Shown one piece after another: positions 27,355-36,477 of a DNA stretch of 64,000 nt. The notes beneath the pieces were generated by a model. That model was not told the origin of the DNA and ran no database searches. It saw only the letters and a program-made list of their open reading frames with translations. This DNA is from Rhizobium sp. Q54 (GTDB lineage Bacteria > Pseudomonadota > Alphaproteobacteria > Rhizobiales > Beijerinckiaceae): contig CAMCUC010000002.1 in NCBI GenBank assembly GCA_945878875.1, positions 50,841 to 114,840 on the forward strand, in the 5' to 3' direction. Within the stretch, counting starts at the first letter, position 1. The number at the start of each line of letters is the position of its first letter. A program made the position numbers and the translations under genes.

Positions 27355-28182
27355 TTAATGCGCCATCAGCACCGGCAGGGTCATCGAGCGCAGCATGTCG
27401 CGCGTGGCGCCGCCGAGCATGAACTGGCGAAAGCGTGAATGGCCGTAGGCGCCCATCACCAGATAATCAGCGCCCGTTTCCGCCGCATGCGAGAGCAATG
27501 CTGCGGGCACATCGTCGGCGGGCGCCAATTGCCGTAATTCAACGGGCACCCCGTGGCGCGCAAGATGGCGCGTGATGTTGAAGCCCGGCAGCTCATCTAC
27601 CGGCGCATCGGACGGCGCAATCGTGACGACCTCCACGTGGCGCGCGCGCTCCAGCAGAGGCATGGCCGCGGCCAGTGCGCGCGCCGCCACAAGCCCGCCG
27701 TCCCACGCCACAATGGCGTGATCGAGCTTTGCCGGGCCTTGATGGATATAGGGTGTTACGAACACCGGACGGCCCGAACCAAACAAGGCCGCGACGATGA
27801 AGCCGTTGTCGTCGCCAGTGGAACTGTCTTCTTCCTGACCGATCACGGTCATATCGAAATGGCGCGCCAGTTCGCCAAGGCGCGCATTGGCGAGGCCCGC
27901 CACGGCTTCGATCACGAGGAAGTCGCTCGGCGCATCTTCAGGCGCATAGGCCCGCACGCGGGCGTAGTTTTCCTCCAAAGTGGTGCGCGCCTGCTCCATC
28001 GCCTGCGCCATTAAATCGTAGGGATATTCACCGCCAAAGGAGACTGGCGCGACATATTGAATGGCCAGTCCCGCAAAGGTGAGATGGGCCTGCGTTTGTT
28101 GCGCCAGCGACAAAGCGAAGCGATGCGCCGGCGCCTGTTTGTCCTCGACATCGAGCACGACGAGCAGATCCTTGATGGACAT
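27355..28182 (-). CDS. Universal stress protein, tandem-domain
   Basis: A 275-residue protein made of two UspA folds. The first (about residues 1-145) is divergent. The second (about 150-275) has the ATP-binding type motif GAYGHSRFRQFMLGGATRDML and ends in LPVLMAH. An AGGAG site lies before the ATG at 28182, which is preferred to the longer frame from 28212. Last gene of a cytochrome c-uspA-uspA operon. Confidence 0.87.
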   Translation of the reverse strand: MSIKDLLVVLDVEDKQAPAHRFALSLAQQTQAHLTFAGLAIQYVAPVSFGGEYPYDLMAQAMEQARTTLEENYARVRAYAPEDAPSDFLVIEAVAGLANARLGELARHFDMTVIGQEEDSSTGDDNGFIVAALFGSGRPVFVTPYIHQGPAKLDHAIVAWDGGLVAARALAAAMPLLERARHVEVVTIAPSDAPVDELPGFNITRHLARHGVPVELRQLAPADDVPAALLSHAAETGADYLVMGAYGHSRFRQFMLGGATRDMLRSMTLPVLMAH

Positions 28183-28215
28183 AAAGAAGCTCCTTTTGAT
28201 TTCAGCGCGCACGTT

Positions 28216-28662
28216 TCAACGATAAATGAGAACCGGAATCTTGCTCAGCGCCAGCACTTTTGCAGCCTGGCTGCCGATCAGCAATTGACTGAGCCCGCTG
28301 CGTCCATGCGAGCCCATGACGATAAGATCGCAGCCGTGTGCCTGCGCTGCGTCAATAATGGCCTGAGCTGGCCGCTGATCTGCTGCGTGGATTGTTTCGC
28401 AGGAAACCCCGCGAGCTTTGGCGCGCGCCGCTACGTCGTCGAGAACCGAGCGCGCGGCTTTGGCCATCGCGCTTTCATAGCGCTCAAGCGGATTGACCAC
28501 GCCCGCTTCAGCCTTGTGCGCCATTTCAAACACCGACCACGTATCGGTGGCAGCCAGCACGCTGACGCGCGCGCCGAGCACCGCCGCCAGATCAAGCCCG
28601 TAATCGGCGGCCTTTTTCGCAAGGTCCGATCCATCGGTCGCAATCAGAATATGCTTGTGCAT
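28216..28662 (-). CDS. Universal stress protein, single-domain
   Basis: A 148-residue UspA protein opening MHKHILIATDGSDLAKKA, with the ATP-site motif GSHGRSGLSQLLIGSQAAKVL near residues 112-132. It lies 11 nt downstream of the cytochrome c gene and 33 nt upstream of the tandem Usp gene, in one operon. Usp proteins support survival under energy or redox stress; the specific signal is unknown. Confidence 0.9.
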   Translation of the reverse strand: MHKHILIATDGSDLAKKAADYGLDLAAVLGARVSVLAATDTWSVFEMAHKAEAGVVNPLERYESAMAKAARSVLDDVAARAKARGVSCETIHAADQRPAQAIIDAAQAHGCDLIVMGSHGRSGLSQLLIGSQAAKVLALSKIPVLIYR

Positions 28663-28673
28663 GTTTGGCTCCC

Positions 28674-29000
28674 TTATTTGCTGCGCAGACTGAGAATGTA
28701 GGCGGCCAGCGCGTCGATCTCGCTTTGCGCGAGCATGATGTTGGGCATGCTTGCGTGTGGCGTTTGCAGAAAGACCTTGATCGCAAGCTCGGTGATCGAC
28801 GGCATGGCCGCAATGTCGGCGAACGACGGCGCCGCGCTCATGGTGTTTTTATCCGGCCCGGCGCCGATCGCATGACAGGAGGCGCAGGACCCGCGTGCGA
28901 TGCGCGCGCCCGTCTCAACGAGCGCCGTCTCTTGCGCGTCTGCGACGCCAAGGCTCGCCGCAATAAACCCGGCAGCAATCACGAAACGTGCGCCCATCAT
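28674..29000 (-). CDS. Small periplasmic c-type cytochrome
   Basis: A 108-residue exported protein: a signal peptide ending VADAQ, then the haem motif CASCH (Cys39, Cys42, His43) and the sixth-ligand Met in HASMPN. It is a single-haem class I cytochrome c. First gene of a minus-strand operon with two universal stress genes, and divergent from the CoxL-like gene 204 nt away. It might take electrons from that dehydrogenase, but this is inference from position only. Confidence 0.87.
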   Translation of the reverse strand: MMGARFVIAAGFIAASLGVADAQETALVETGARIARGSCASCHAIGAGPDKNTMSAAPSFADIAAMPSITELAIKVFLQTPHASMPNIMLAQSEIDALAAYILSLRSK

Positions 29001-29203
29001 CTGCTCCGTGTCAGGCTTCAGTAAAGCCTACGTTACGCTCCCTGCGTCCGCGCGCCTTGATCCAAATCATCCGCCCAATGCGCTCCATAGGCAAGCTTGT
29101 GCTGCACTGCGACGCCGTTGCGCTTGCGGTGCGCGCCACAACGGGCTTTAAGAGGGAAGCGGGATTACACGCAGACATCGCAGAGACATTCGGAGGAGAA
29201 GTC

Positions 29204-31516
29204 ATGGGTCAGTTCGGGATCGGTCAGCCTGTCCGGCGCAAGGAAGACACGCGGCTTCTCACCGGGCGCGGCCAGTTTACCGACGACATGAATTTCGAGG
29301 GCCAGGTTTTCGCCGCCTTCACCCGCTCCTCCCACGCCAACGCCAAAATTCTGGGCGTCGACGTCTCGTCCGCCCTTGAGATGCCCGGCGTGATCGCAAT
29401 CTACACCGGCGCCGATCTTGAGGCCGCCGGCATGGGCCATCTGCTGAACGACGCGACCTATTCCAATCGCGATGGCAGCCCGATGCACAAGACCAACCGT
29501 CAGGTCATGCCGACGGACCAGACGCGCTTTGTCGGCGAATGCCTCGCAATGGTCGTTGCCAAAACGCACCACGAAGCGCGCGATGCGGCTGAAGCCGTGC
29601 TGTTTGATTTCGAGACCCTGCCCGCCATCGCCAACACCGCCAAGGCTGTTGACCCGAGCGCCCCTGTCGTGTGGCCGGAGTTTGGCACCAACGTCGTCGT
29701 GCATTGGGAATATGGCGATCAGGCCATCATCGAGGACAAGCTCGCCAAGGCGCACACGCGCGTCAGCGTCGATCTCGTCAACAACCGCCTGATCGTGAGC
29801 CCGATGGAGCCGCGCGTCGTCACGGCCCTGTGGGACAAGGAGGCTCAGTCGCTCACCGTGTACACGCCAAGCCAGGGCGGTCGGCGCCTACAAGTGGCTC
29901 TGGCGCAGGGGCTTTTGAACCTGCCGCAAGACAATGTGCGCATCATCTCCATCGACACCGGCGGTGGCTTTGGCATCCGCAGCAAGATGTATCCCGAGAC
30001 CGCCGTCGTCTCGTTCGCCGCCCGCGCGCTTGGCGTGCCGGTGAAATGGCGCGGCGACCGCTCGGAGACCTTCGTGTCCGATTATCATGGCCGCGATCAG
30101 GTCAACCATGCTGAAATGGGGCTGGATGCCAACGGCAAGATCGTCGCGCTGAAAGTCGAGACGCTCGTCAACGTCGGCGCGTATCTGTCGGAAAATGGCG
30201 TGCGCCTGCCCATGGAAGGCGGCGGACGCATTATTCCGTGCGGCTATCACGTCACGGACTTCTATTTCTCCGTGAAGCCCGTGTTCACCAACACGATCTG
30301 CACCGACACCTATCGCGGCGCAGGTCGCCCGGAAGCCAATTACATCATGGAGCGGCTGATGGACGCCGCGGCTGAGGCCACCGGCCTGCCGCGCGAGGAA
30401 GTGCGCCGCCGCAATTTCATCACGCAAGAGCAGATGCCCTACAAGACGCATCTTGGCTTCACGCTCGACTCGGGCGACTTTGCCGGGACCATGGACATGG
30501 CGCTGAAAGCGGCTGACTGGAGCGGCTTTGAAGCGCGCCGTGCGCAATCAGCGGCGCACGGCAAGAAGCGCGGCATCGGCCTCTCGGTGTTCATTGAGGG
30601 TGCAGGCTCGCGTCCCACGGAAGGCATGCGCCTGCGCTTTGAAGACAATGGCGACGTGACCGTGCTGGCTGGCACCTATTCGCACGGACAGGGCCATGCG
30701 ACGGTCTATTCGCAGCTTGTGCATGAATTTCTCGGCGTCGATTACGACAAGGTGAAACTCATCAACGGCGATTCGAAACTGGCGCCGGAAATGTCGGTTG
30801 GCACTTTTGGTTCGCGATCGTCGATGGTCGGCGGCATGAGCATCAAGATGGCCAGCGGCAAGATCATCGAGAAGGGCCGCAAGATCGCCGCCCATCTGTT
30901 GCAGACGCAGGACGAGAAGGTGACGTTTGAGGCGGGCGTCTTCCGCACGCAAACGGCCAGCGTGACGTTGCAGGAAGTGGCGGAGGCGGCTCGCGATTCG
31001 GCCAAACTGCCAGAGGGTATGACACCCGGCCTCGACGAGACCGTGACGTGGAGCGGGACCAGCGAGAACTTCCCCAACGGCGCGCACATCTGCGAGGTCG
31101 AGATCGACCCCGACACCGGCGTGCTGGAGATCCTGAACTATGTCGCGGTGGACGATTGCGGCGTGGTGCTCAATCCGTTCATCGTGCACGGACAGGTCTA
31201 TGGCGGCGTGGCGCAGGGCGTCGGCCAGGCGATCATTGAAAACGTCGTTTATGACGACGAGGGCCAGCTCATCACGGCGTCTTATATGGATTACGGCATG
31301 CCGCGCGCGCACCATCTGCCGAGTATCGAGGCTTTGTTCAACGTCGTGCCAAGCAAGTCCAACGAGCTGGGCGTGAAGGGCGCAGGCGAGGCTGGCGCAA
31401 CCGGCGCTCCTCCTGCGGTGCTGTCGGCTGTAGCCGATGCTCTGAAGGAATATGGCGTGCGCCATATCGACATGCCGCTGACGCCTGAGCGCGTGTGGCG
31501 CGCGATAAACGCCTGA
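29204..31516 (+). CDS. Xanthine/CO dehydrogenase-family molybdopterin-binding large subunit (form II CoxL-like)
   Basis: A 770-residue molybdenum hydroxylase large subunit: MGQFGIGQPVRRKEDTRLL at the start, DTGGGFGIRSK near residue 255 and the active-site loop YRGAGRPEANY. The loop is of the form II (CoxL-like) type, not the CSFR type of true aerobic CO dehydrogenase. The glutamate base region GVKGAGEAGATG is present. A GGAGGAG site precedes the ATG. FAD and iron-sulfur subunits, which such enzymes need, are not adjacent. The substrate is therefore open. Confidence 0.88.
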   Translation: MGQFGIGQPVRRKEDTRLLTGRGQFTDDMNFEGQVFAAFTRSSHANAKILGVDVSSALEMPGVIAIYTGADLEAAGMGHLLNDATYSNRDGSPMHKTNRQVMPTDQTRFVGECLAMVVAKTHHEARDAAEAVLFDFETLPAIANTAKAVDPSAPVVWPEFGTNVVVHWEYGDQAIIEDKLAKAHTRVSVDLVNNRLIVSPMEPRVVTALWDKEAQSLTVYTPSQGGRRLQVALAQGLLNLPQDNVRIISIDTGGGFGIRSKMYPETAVVSFAARALGVPVKWRGDRSETFVSDYHGRDQVNHAEMGLDANGKIVALKVETLVNVGAYLSENGVRLPMEGGGRIIPCGYHVTDFYFSVKPVFTNTICTDTYRGAGRPEANYIMERLMDAAAEATGLPREEVRRRNFITQEQMPYKTHLGFTLDSGDFAGTMDMALKAADWSGFEARRAQSAAHGKKRGIGLSVFIEGAGSRPTEGMRLRFEDNGDVTVLAGTYSHGQGHATVYSQLVHEFLGVDYDKVKLINGDSKLAPEMSVGTFGSRSSMVGGMSIKMASGKIIEKGRKIAAHLLQTQDEKVTFEAGVFRTQTASVTLQEVAEAARDSAKLPEGMTPGLDETVTWSGTSENFPNGAHICEVEIDPDTGVLEILNYVAVDDCGVVLNPFIVHGQVYGGVAQGVGQAIIENVVYDDEGQLITASYMDYGMPRAHHLPSIEALFNVVPSKSNELGVKGAGEAGATGAPPAVLSAVADALKEYGVRHIDMPLTPERVWRAINA

Positions 31517-31523
31517 AGAAAAC

Positions 31524-31553
31524 TGGCGAGTTGGGCTTTTGCCCAACTCGCCA
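31524..31553 (-). terminator. Terminator of hisS (13-bp stem)
   Basis: The stem TGGCGAGTTGGGC / GCCCAACTCGCCA is perfect, with a TTTT loop. On the minus strand it is followed by GTTTTCTTC, so it best serves hisS. It can also fold in the plus-strand transcript of the CoxL-like gene. Confidence 0.8.
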
Positions 31554-31558
31554 AAAGC

Positions 31559-33061
31559 CTAGCGCCCCAGCACTTCCATGACGGCTTCGACAAGCCTGTC
31601 TTCGCTTGCTGCAAATTGCGCGCGCTGGCGAAGCTCCAGATAATCGGCGCGGTCTTTGGTTGAGGCGGCAAGCTCCGCCCCCAGCGCCAGATCGCGGATC
31701 ATGACTTCGCCCTTGTCGCGCTCGTTCGAGCCTTGAATGACCGCGCACGGGCTGTTGCGGCGATCCGCATATTTCAATTGCGCGTTCATGCCAGCCGAAC
31801 CCAGATAGAGTTCCGCGCGAACGCCTGAAGCACGCAGGCGCGCGACAAAGCCCTGATAGCGGGCGATCTGATCGCGATCCATCACCAGCACGACGACGGG
31901 GCCGCGCAATTTATCAACGTCGAGGATCGGCGATTTGATCGCCTGCAAGGCCGCCAGCAGGCGCGAGACGCCGATGGAAAAGCCGGTGGCTGGCACGGGC
32001 TCGCCGCGAAAGCGCGCGACCAATCCATCATAGCGACCGCCGCCGCCCACCGAGCCAAAGCGCATCGGGCGGCCATGTTCGTCTTTGGCCTCAAACAAAA
32101 GTTCAGCCTCGTAGACAGGGCCGGTGTAATATTCGAGCCCGCGCACGACGGCCGGATCAATCACCACGCGCCCGTCGCCATAGCCGCCCGCATCGCACAA
32201 TTGCGCCATCTCATTCAATTCCTGCACGCCCTCCAGCCCGCGCGCGGAGGCGCCCACGGCGGCTTCAAGCTTGGCGAGCGTCTCGCCATTATTGGCGCCG
32301 CGCGCATCGGTGAAGGCCAGAATGCGCTCGATGGCGGAGGTCGCCAGATCCGCGCCCTTGGTGAAATCGCCCGATTCGTCCTTGCGGCCAGGCCCGAGCA
32401 ACATCCGCACGCCGTCCGTGCCCAGCCGGTCCAGTTTGTCGATGGCGCGCAGCACGATCAGCTTTTGCGCGGCGCGGCCCTCGCTCTCAAGTCCGGCGGC
32501 CTCAAGCACGCCGTCGAGCACTTTGCGGTTGTTGACCTTGACGACATATTCGCCGCGCTTGACGCCAAGGCGCTCCAGCGTATCGGCGGCCATCATGCAG
32601 ATTTCAGCGTCGGCGGCCACGCTGGCCGAGCCCACGGTGTCGGCGTCAAATTGCATGAATTGCCGGAAGCGGCCGGGGCCGGGCTTCTCGTTGCGGAACA
32701 CATAGCCCGCGCGGTAGCTGCGATAGGGCTTGGCGATGCGGTCGTAATTTTCAGCGACATATCGCGCCAGCGGCGCGGTCAGGTCGTAGCGCAGCGACAA
32801 CCATTGATCGTCGTCGTCCTGAAACGAGAACACGCCCTCGTTGGGCCGGTCCTGATCGGGCAGGAACTTGCCCAGCGTCTCGGTGTATTCGATGAATGGG
32901 GTCTCGACCGCGTCAAAGCCGTACAGCTCGTAGGTTTCGCGGATCGCCTGCATCATGCGATTGGTCGCGGCGATTTCAGTTGGGCCGCGATCGGCCAGCC
33001 CCCGCGGCAGGCGCGCCTTCACGGACGGCTTCTTGTCTTTTGCGTCTTGGAATTCAGTCAT
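31559..33061 (-). CDS. hisS: Histidyl-tRNA synthetase
   Basis: Charges tRNA-His with histidine. The 500-residue class II synthetase has motif 2 ([20 protein letters not shown]) near residue 120 and the histidine motif [12 protein letters not shown] near residue 300, then the C-terminal anticodon domain. [11 protein letters not shown] at 33061 is chosen as start; the frame upstream has no family resemblance. The SPOR protein gene lies 87 nt upstream on the same strand. Confidence 0.95.
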   Translation of the reverse strand: MTEFQDAKDKKPSVKARLPRGLADRGPTEIAATNRMMQAIRETYELYGFDAVETPFIEYTETLGKFLPDQDRPNEGVFSFQDDDDQWLSLRYDLTAPLARYVAENYDRIAKPYRSYRAGYVFRNEKPGPGRFRQFMQFDADTVGSASVAADAEICMMAADTLERLGVKRGEYVVKVNNRKVLDGVLEAAGLESEGRAAQKLIVLRAIDKLDRLGTDGVRMLLGPGRKDESGDFTKGADLATSAIERILAFTDARGANNGETLAKLEAAVGASARGLEGVQELNEMAQLCDAGGYGDGRVVIDPAVVRGLEYYTGPVYEAELLFEAKDEHGRPMRFGSVGGGGRYDGLVARFRGEPVPATGFSIGVSRLLAALQAIKSPILDVDKLRGPVVVLVMDRDQIARYQGFVARLRASGVRAELYLGSAGMNAQLKYADRRNSPCAVIQGSNERDKGEVMIRDLALGAELAASTKDRADYLELRQRAQFAASEDRLVEAVMEVLGR

Positions 33062-33148
33062 CAATTTGCGCCCTGCTATTCGCGCCTTGATAGGCGGGCG
33101 GGGCGCGGGCGGCAAGAACGGGCGGGAAGAAAAAGCGTTGGCGACGAT

Positions 33149-34045
33149 TTACCGCCCGCCGACTGAGCAGGCGGAGCCCGCCTTGCGGACCTTCTCGCAG
33201 ACCTGATCTGCGGCTTCCTGCGTGAGGCCGCTGGCGCGCATCAGCCAGTTCTCGCCCTTGCGGGTGTAGGTGAGGCGCCGCCCGCCCAGATGGGGGCTAT
33301 ATTTGCTCTGCAACGCGTTGATCTGCGCTGCGGCGGCGCGCTGATCGGGGAAGCTGTCGAGATAGACAGACCACGTGGCCCCCTCGCCACCCTTGCGCAG
33401 CGCGCTCTCGGGCGGCGGCGGCTCGGCTTTGGCTATTTGCGTGCGCGCGGGCTCGGCGCTTTTGGCCTCGGGTTTGGCCTCGACTTCCGGTTTGCGGGGA
33501 AGCGCTCGAACCGGCGGCTCAGCGGCGCGATCATTGACCACACTGGGAGCGGCGGGCGGCCGATCGGGCGCGAATGCGACGCCCGGCGGCTGGGCGGCGA
33601 TGGGCGCAGCGGCGACGATGGCTGGCTCGCGGGCCACGCGCCCCGGCACCAGTGCGTCTGCGGGCAATACGGGCGCAGCGGAGGCAGGGAGACCGGAGGC
33701 AGGAAGACTGGAGGCGGGCGCGGGCGAGGCGGGCGGGTTGGAGCCCACGGAAGCAATGTTGCGCACAATCTCGTTTTGACTGCGCACGATCTCGGTCTGC
33801 TTTACGGCTGCCGGCGCCGGCTGAAGATTGGCGCCAAGATTCTGCTTGGGCGCGGTCAATGCGCTGGCTGGATCAGCAGGGCCAAACCGTACGACCATCG
33901 CCGCCAGCCCCAGCATAATGAAAACCGCCGACGAGAGCACAATCACCAAAAAATCGCCGCCCTTGCCGCGCACCCGCGCGCGGGGCAGCCAGTCCACGGC
34001 TTCATGCTTGACGGTTTTTTGCTTCCTGTCCGTCGGTATAGCCAT
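33149..34045 (-). CDS. SPOR domain-containing membrane protein
   Basis: A 298-residue protein: a basic cytoplasmic start, one membrane helix at about residues 34-53 (VIVLSSAVFIMLGLAAMVV), a long Pro/Ala-rich periplasmic linker and a C-terminal SPOR domain (about 225-298) with WSVYLDSFPDQRAAAAQINAL. SPOR domains bind denuded peptidoglycan at division sites. The low-complexity linker explains several long antisense frames here. It lies between rpoH and hisS. Confidence 0.82.
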   Translation of the reverse strand: MAIPTDRKQKTVKHEAVDWLPRARVRGKGGDFLVIVLSSAVFIMLGLAAMVVRFGPADPASALTAPKQNLGANLQPAPAAVKQTEIVRSQNEIVRNIASVGSNPPASPAPASSLPASGLPASAAPVLPADALVPGRVAREPAIVAAAPIAAQPPGVAFAPDRPPAAPSVVNDRAAEPPVRALPRKPEVEAKPEAKSAEPARTQIAKAEPPPPESALRKGGEGATWSVYLDSFPDQRAAAAQINALQSKYSPHLGGRRLTYTRKGENWLMRASGLTQEAADQVCEKVRKAGSACSVGGR

Positions 34046-34182
34046 GACGCCTCCTCAACTTCGCAACGTCGGAACGATCCTGGCAGCGCGCAGACTTTCG
34101 CGATTGCAAGAACCCTTCATCGTCGCAGAATATGGCGAGCGCTGGGCGGTGGGGGCTTCTGGAGAAAAAAAGCCGACAGCGC

Positions 34183-35091
34183 TCAATGCGCTGGCAGCTT
34201 GGGGGGCGACAAAGGTCGGGACGTGATCTCGATCTGCGCAATGCCGGCCTTGACCGCCGCCTGCACTTTTTCGAACGCCCGCACTTCAATCTGGCGCACG
34301 CGTTCGCGGGAGACGCCGAATTCCTCCGACAATTGTTCCAGCGTCAGAGGCTCGTCGGCCAGACGCCGCGCCTCAAAAATGCGGCGCTCACGCTCGTTGA
34401 GCACGCCAAGGGCTTGCTGCAAAGCAGTCAACCGGTTGTCGGTCTCCTCGCGCTGCACCAGCAGGGTCTCCTGACTGGTGGAATCGTCCACCAGCCAATC
34501 CTGCCATTCACCCTCGCCCTCCTGACGGATCGGCGCGTTCAGCGACGCATCCCCGCTCAGGCGGCGGTTCATGTCCACGACTTCTTTTTCGCTCACGCCG
34601 AGGCGGGTGGCGATGATCTTCACCTGTTCGGGCCGGAGATCGCCCTCCTCAAGCGCCGAAATCTGGCTTTTGGCCTTGCGCAGGTTGAAGAACAGCTTTT
34701 TCTGGTTGGCGGTCGTGCCCATTTTCACGAGCGACCAAGAGCGCAAAATATATTCCTGAATGGACGCCCTGATCCACCACATGGCGTAGGTGGCGAGGCG
34801 GAAGCCTTTCTCAGGCTCGAACCGCTTCACGGCCTGCATCAGGCCGACGTTGCCTTCCGAGATGACCTCGCCAATCGGCAGGCCATAGCCGCGATAGCCC
34901 ATGGAAATCTTGGCCACCAGGCGCAGGTGGGACGTAATCAATTTCTGTGCGGCCTGACGGTCGCCATGCTCACGCCAGCTCTTGGCGAGCATGTACTCTT
35001 CTTCAGGCTGCAACATCGGAAACCGGCGGATTTCCGACAGATAGCGGGATAGCCCACTGTCAGCGGATATGGCCGTAAGCGCAGCGCTCAT
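34183..35091 (-). CDS. rpoH: RNA polymerase sigma-32 factor RpoH
   Basis: Heat-shock sigma factor for chaperone and protease promoters. The 302-residue protein has region 2 (LRLVAKISMGYRGYGLPIGE, FEPEKGFRLATYAMWWIRA), the RpoH box QKKLFFNLRKAK that distinguishes it from other sigma factors, and region 4 (TLEQLSEEFGVSRERVRQIE). A perfect AAGGAGG ribosome site precedes the ATG, and a strong hairpin abuts that site. Many alphaproteobacteria have more than one rpoH; only one is seen here. Confidence 0.95.
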   Translation of the reverse strand: MSAALTAISADSGLSRYLSEIRRFPMLQPEEEYMLAKSWREHGDRQAAQKLITSHLRLVAKISMGYRGYGLPIGEVISEGNVGLMQAVKRFEPEKGFRLATYAMWWIRASIQEYILRSWSLVKMGTTANQKKLFFNLRKAKSQISALEEGDLRPEQVKIIATRLGVSEKEVVDMNRRLSGDASLNAPIRQEGEGEWQDWLVDDSTSQETLLVQREETDNRLTALQQALGVLNERERRIFEARRLADEPLTLEQLSEEFGVSRERVRQIEVRAFEKVQAAVKAGIAQIEITSRPLSPPKLPAH

Positions 35092-35096
35092 CTATT

Positions 35097-35138
35097 CCTC
35101 CTTAGGTTCCCGAAAGGGCGAACCTGATGCGGCCGCAT
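35097..35138 (-). promoter_or_regulatory. rpoH 5' leader: hairpin abutting the ribosome binding site
   Basis: In mRNA orientation AGGTTC and GAACCT (35104-35125, with an extra CCC/GGG pairing inside) form a hairpin whose 3' side ends directly at AAGGAGG (35097-35103). A second perfect palindrome ATGCGGCCGCAT lies at 35127-35138. Temperature control of rpoH translation is known in other bacteria; here it is only a structural possibility. Confidence 0.4.
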
Positions 35139-35422
35139 GACGCCAACCGCCGCGTATCAATATAGGGAGCCTGAACCGTGGCTGAAAGAGGGCAAACCAC
35201 AAATGCTACGGGACAGGCGTCCAGCCAGATCTCAGCCTCCTCAAGAACACGCGAAGAAGCCCGGCGTTCCACACGCTTGCCGGCCGCCTAACTGCAAGGT
35301 TACGCTTGCGACCTCAAAAAATGCCCTCGCCCAACCTCAAGGGGAAGCGCCTAATTCCTTGACAAAGAAAGCCCTGCGGAGCTTTTTCGTATGATTGGCC
35401 TTCACGCAGACAGGAGGAGCAC
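35139..35422. other. Intergenic region between rpoH and the solute-binding protein gene
   Basis: About 280 nt with divergent genes on either side. An 85-codon plus-strand frame (35137-35394) has no ribosome site or recognisable domain and I do not call it. A TTGACA hexamer lies at about 35358, but no -10 box stands at the right distance. The region probably holds both divergent promoters. Confidence 0.4.
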
Positions 35423-36466
35423 GTGACGTCCGCCGTCCCTTCCAGTTTCGTCGCAACGCTTGCTGCGGCGGCGATTCTGGCGTTTTCCGCAACGATCTCA
35501 TTGGCGCAAATTGGAGTGGGCCAAAATCCATCGGCGCAAGTCGCAGGCGATCCGCTGCCTGGCGATGGCCCGGCGCAGGCGCGCGTTCGCGTCGGCCTGT
35601 CGGTCTCCGACAATTCCGTTTTTGCGCCCGTGGCGGCCGCCGCCGAGCTGGGCTTTTTCGCAGAAGCAGGCCTTTCCGTGCGTATCGTGCCGCTGCGCGG
35701 AGTGGCGGCGGCTGAAGAGGCGCTGGCCGCCGGTCATGTCGATGTGATTGACCACACCGTGGCCTATGCGGCGCGCGCTATCGCCGCCGGATCGCAATTG
35801 AAGATCGTGGCCGTCGCGACAAACGGGTTTTACGGCTGGAGCCTGATCGTACGCACCGACAGCCCGGCAAAATCGTTGCGTGATCTTGTCGGCGCCAAAA
35901 TCGGCGTGGGGCCGCGCCTGACCGTGGCCGACATGGCGGCGCGCAGGCTGGCCGATCTCAGCAGCGCAAGTTTTCAGTTCACGCCAACCGGCCCCGGCGC
36001 GCTGGCGCCTGCCCTGCGCACCGGCGAGCTTGACGCAGTTTTGTATTCGGCGACTGTGGCGCAGCGGGAAGTGACCAGCGGCAACGCCCGCACCATTCTC
36101 GACCTGACCGACCCTGCGGACCGCACAGCCCTCTACGGCTATTCCGCCTCGCGTAGAATGCGCGAGGCGCGCGGTGACGATTTGCGCGCCTTTCTGGGCG
36201 CCGTCCACAGGGCCGCAGCGCATATGAAAAACGACAAGGCCTGGTCGCTGCGCTTCCTGCGCACGTTCACCAGCGTCAACGACCCAGCGCTTGCCGAGAT
36301 TTTGTTCGAGCGCGTGGTGCGCTACCTGTCAACGGACGGCGCCAGCCAGCCCGAAGACGTGGCGCGCGGTCTTGCGCTGGCGGCGCGCGCATGGAACGCA
36401 CCGGTGCTGGCGGACCTTGATCCGGCGATGATCGTCACCAACGTGTTTGCATCGCCCGATCCGTGA
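35423..36466 (+). CDS. ABC transporter substrate-binding protein (SsuA/NMT1-like)
   Basis: A 347-residue periplasmic binding protein. It has a signal peptide ending ISLAQ, then VRVGLSVSDNSVFAPVAAAAELGFFAEAGL and a DLVGAKIGVGPR hinge, the plan of nitrate/sulfonate/taurine/thiamine-precursor binding proteins. The start is GTG with a strong AGGAGGAG site. No permease or ATPase gene is adjacent, so the transporter partner must be elsewhere. Ligand unknown. Confidence 0.8.
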   Translation: MTSAVPSSFVATLAAAAILAFSATISLAQIGVGQNPSAQVAGDPLPGDGPAQARVRVGLSVSDNSVFAPVAAAAELGFFAEAGLSVRIVPLRGVAAAEEALAAGHVDVIDHTVAYAARAIAAGSQLKIVAVATNGFYGWSLIVRTDSPAKSLRDLVGAKIGVGPRLTVADMAARRLADLSSASFQFTPTGPGALAPALRTGELDAVLYSATVAQREVTSGNARTILDLTDPADRTALYGYSASRRMREARGDDLRAFLGAVHRAAAHMKNDKAWSLRFLRTFTSVNDPALAEILFERVVRYLSTDGASQPEDVARGLALAARAWNAPVLADLDPAMIVTNVFASPDP

Positions 36467-36477
36467 CGCTTTAACGC

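Noticed and set aside
28988..29203. 72-residue N-terminal extension of the CoxL-like protein
   Set aside because: The frame is open, but MGQFGIGQPV at 29204 has a strong ribosome site and starts the family homology.
32075..33166. 363-codon plus-strand frame
   Set aside because: Antisense to hisS and without recognisable motifs.
35137..35394. 85-codon plus-strand frame in the rpoH gap
   Set aside because: No ribosome site, no domain, and it covers the rpoH leader and promoter region.
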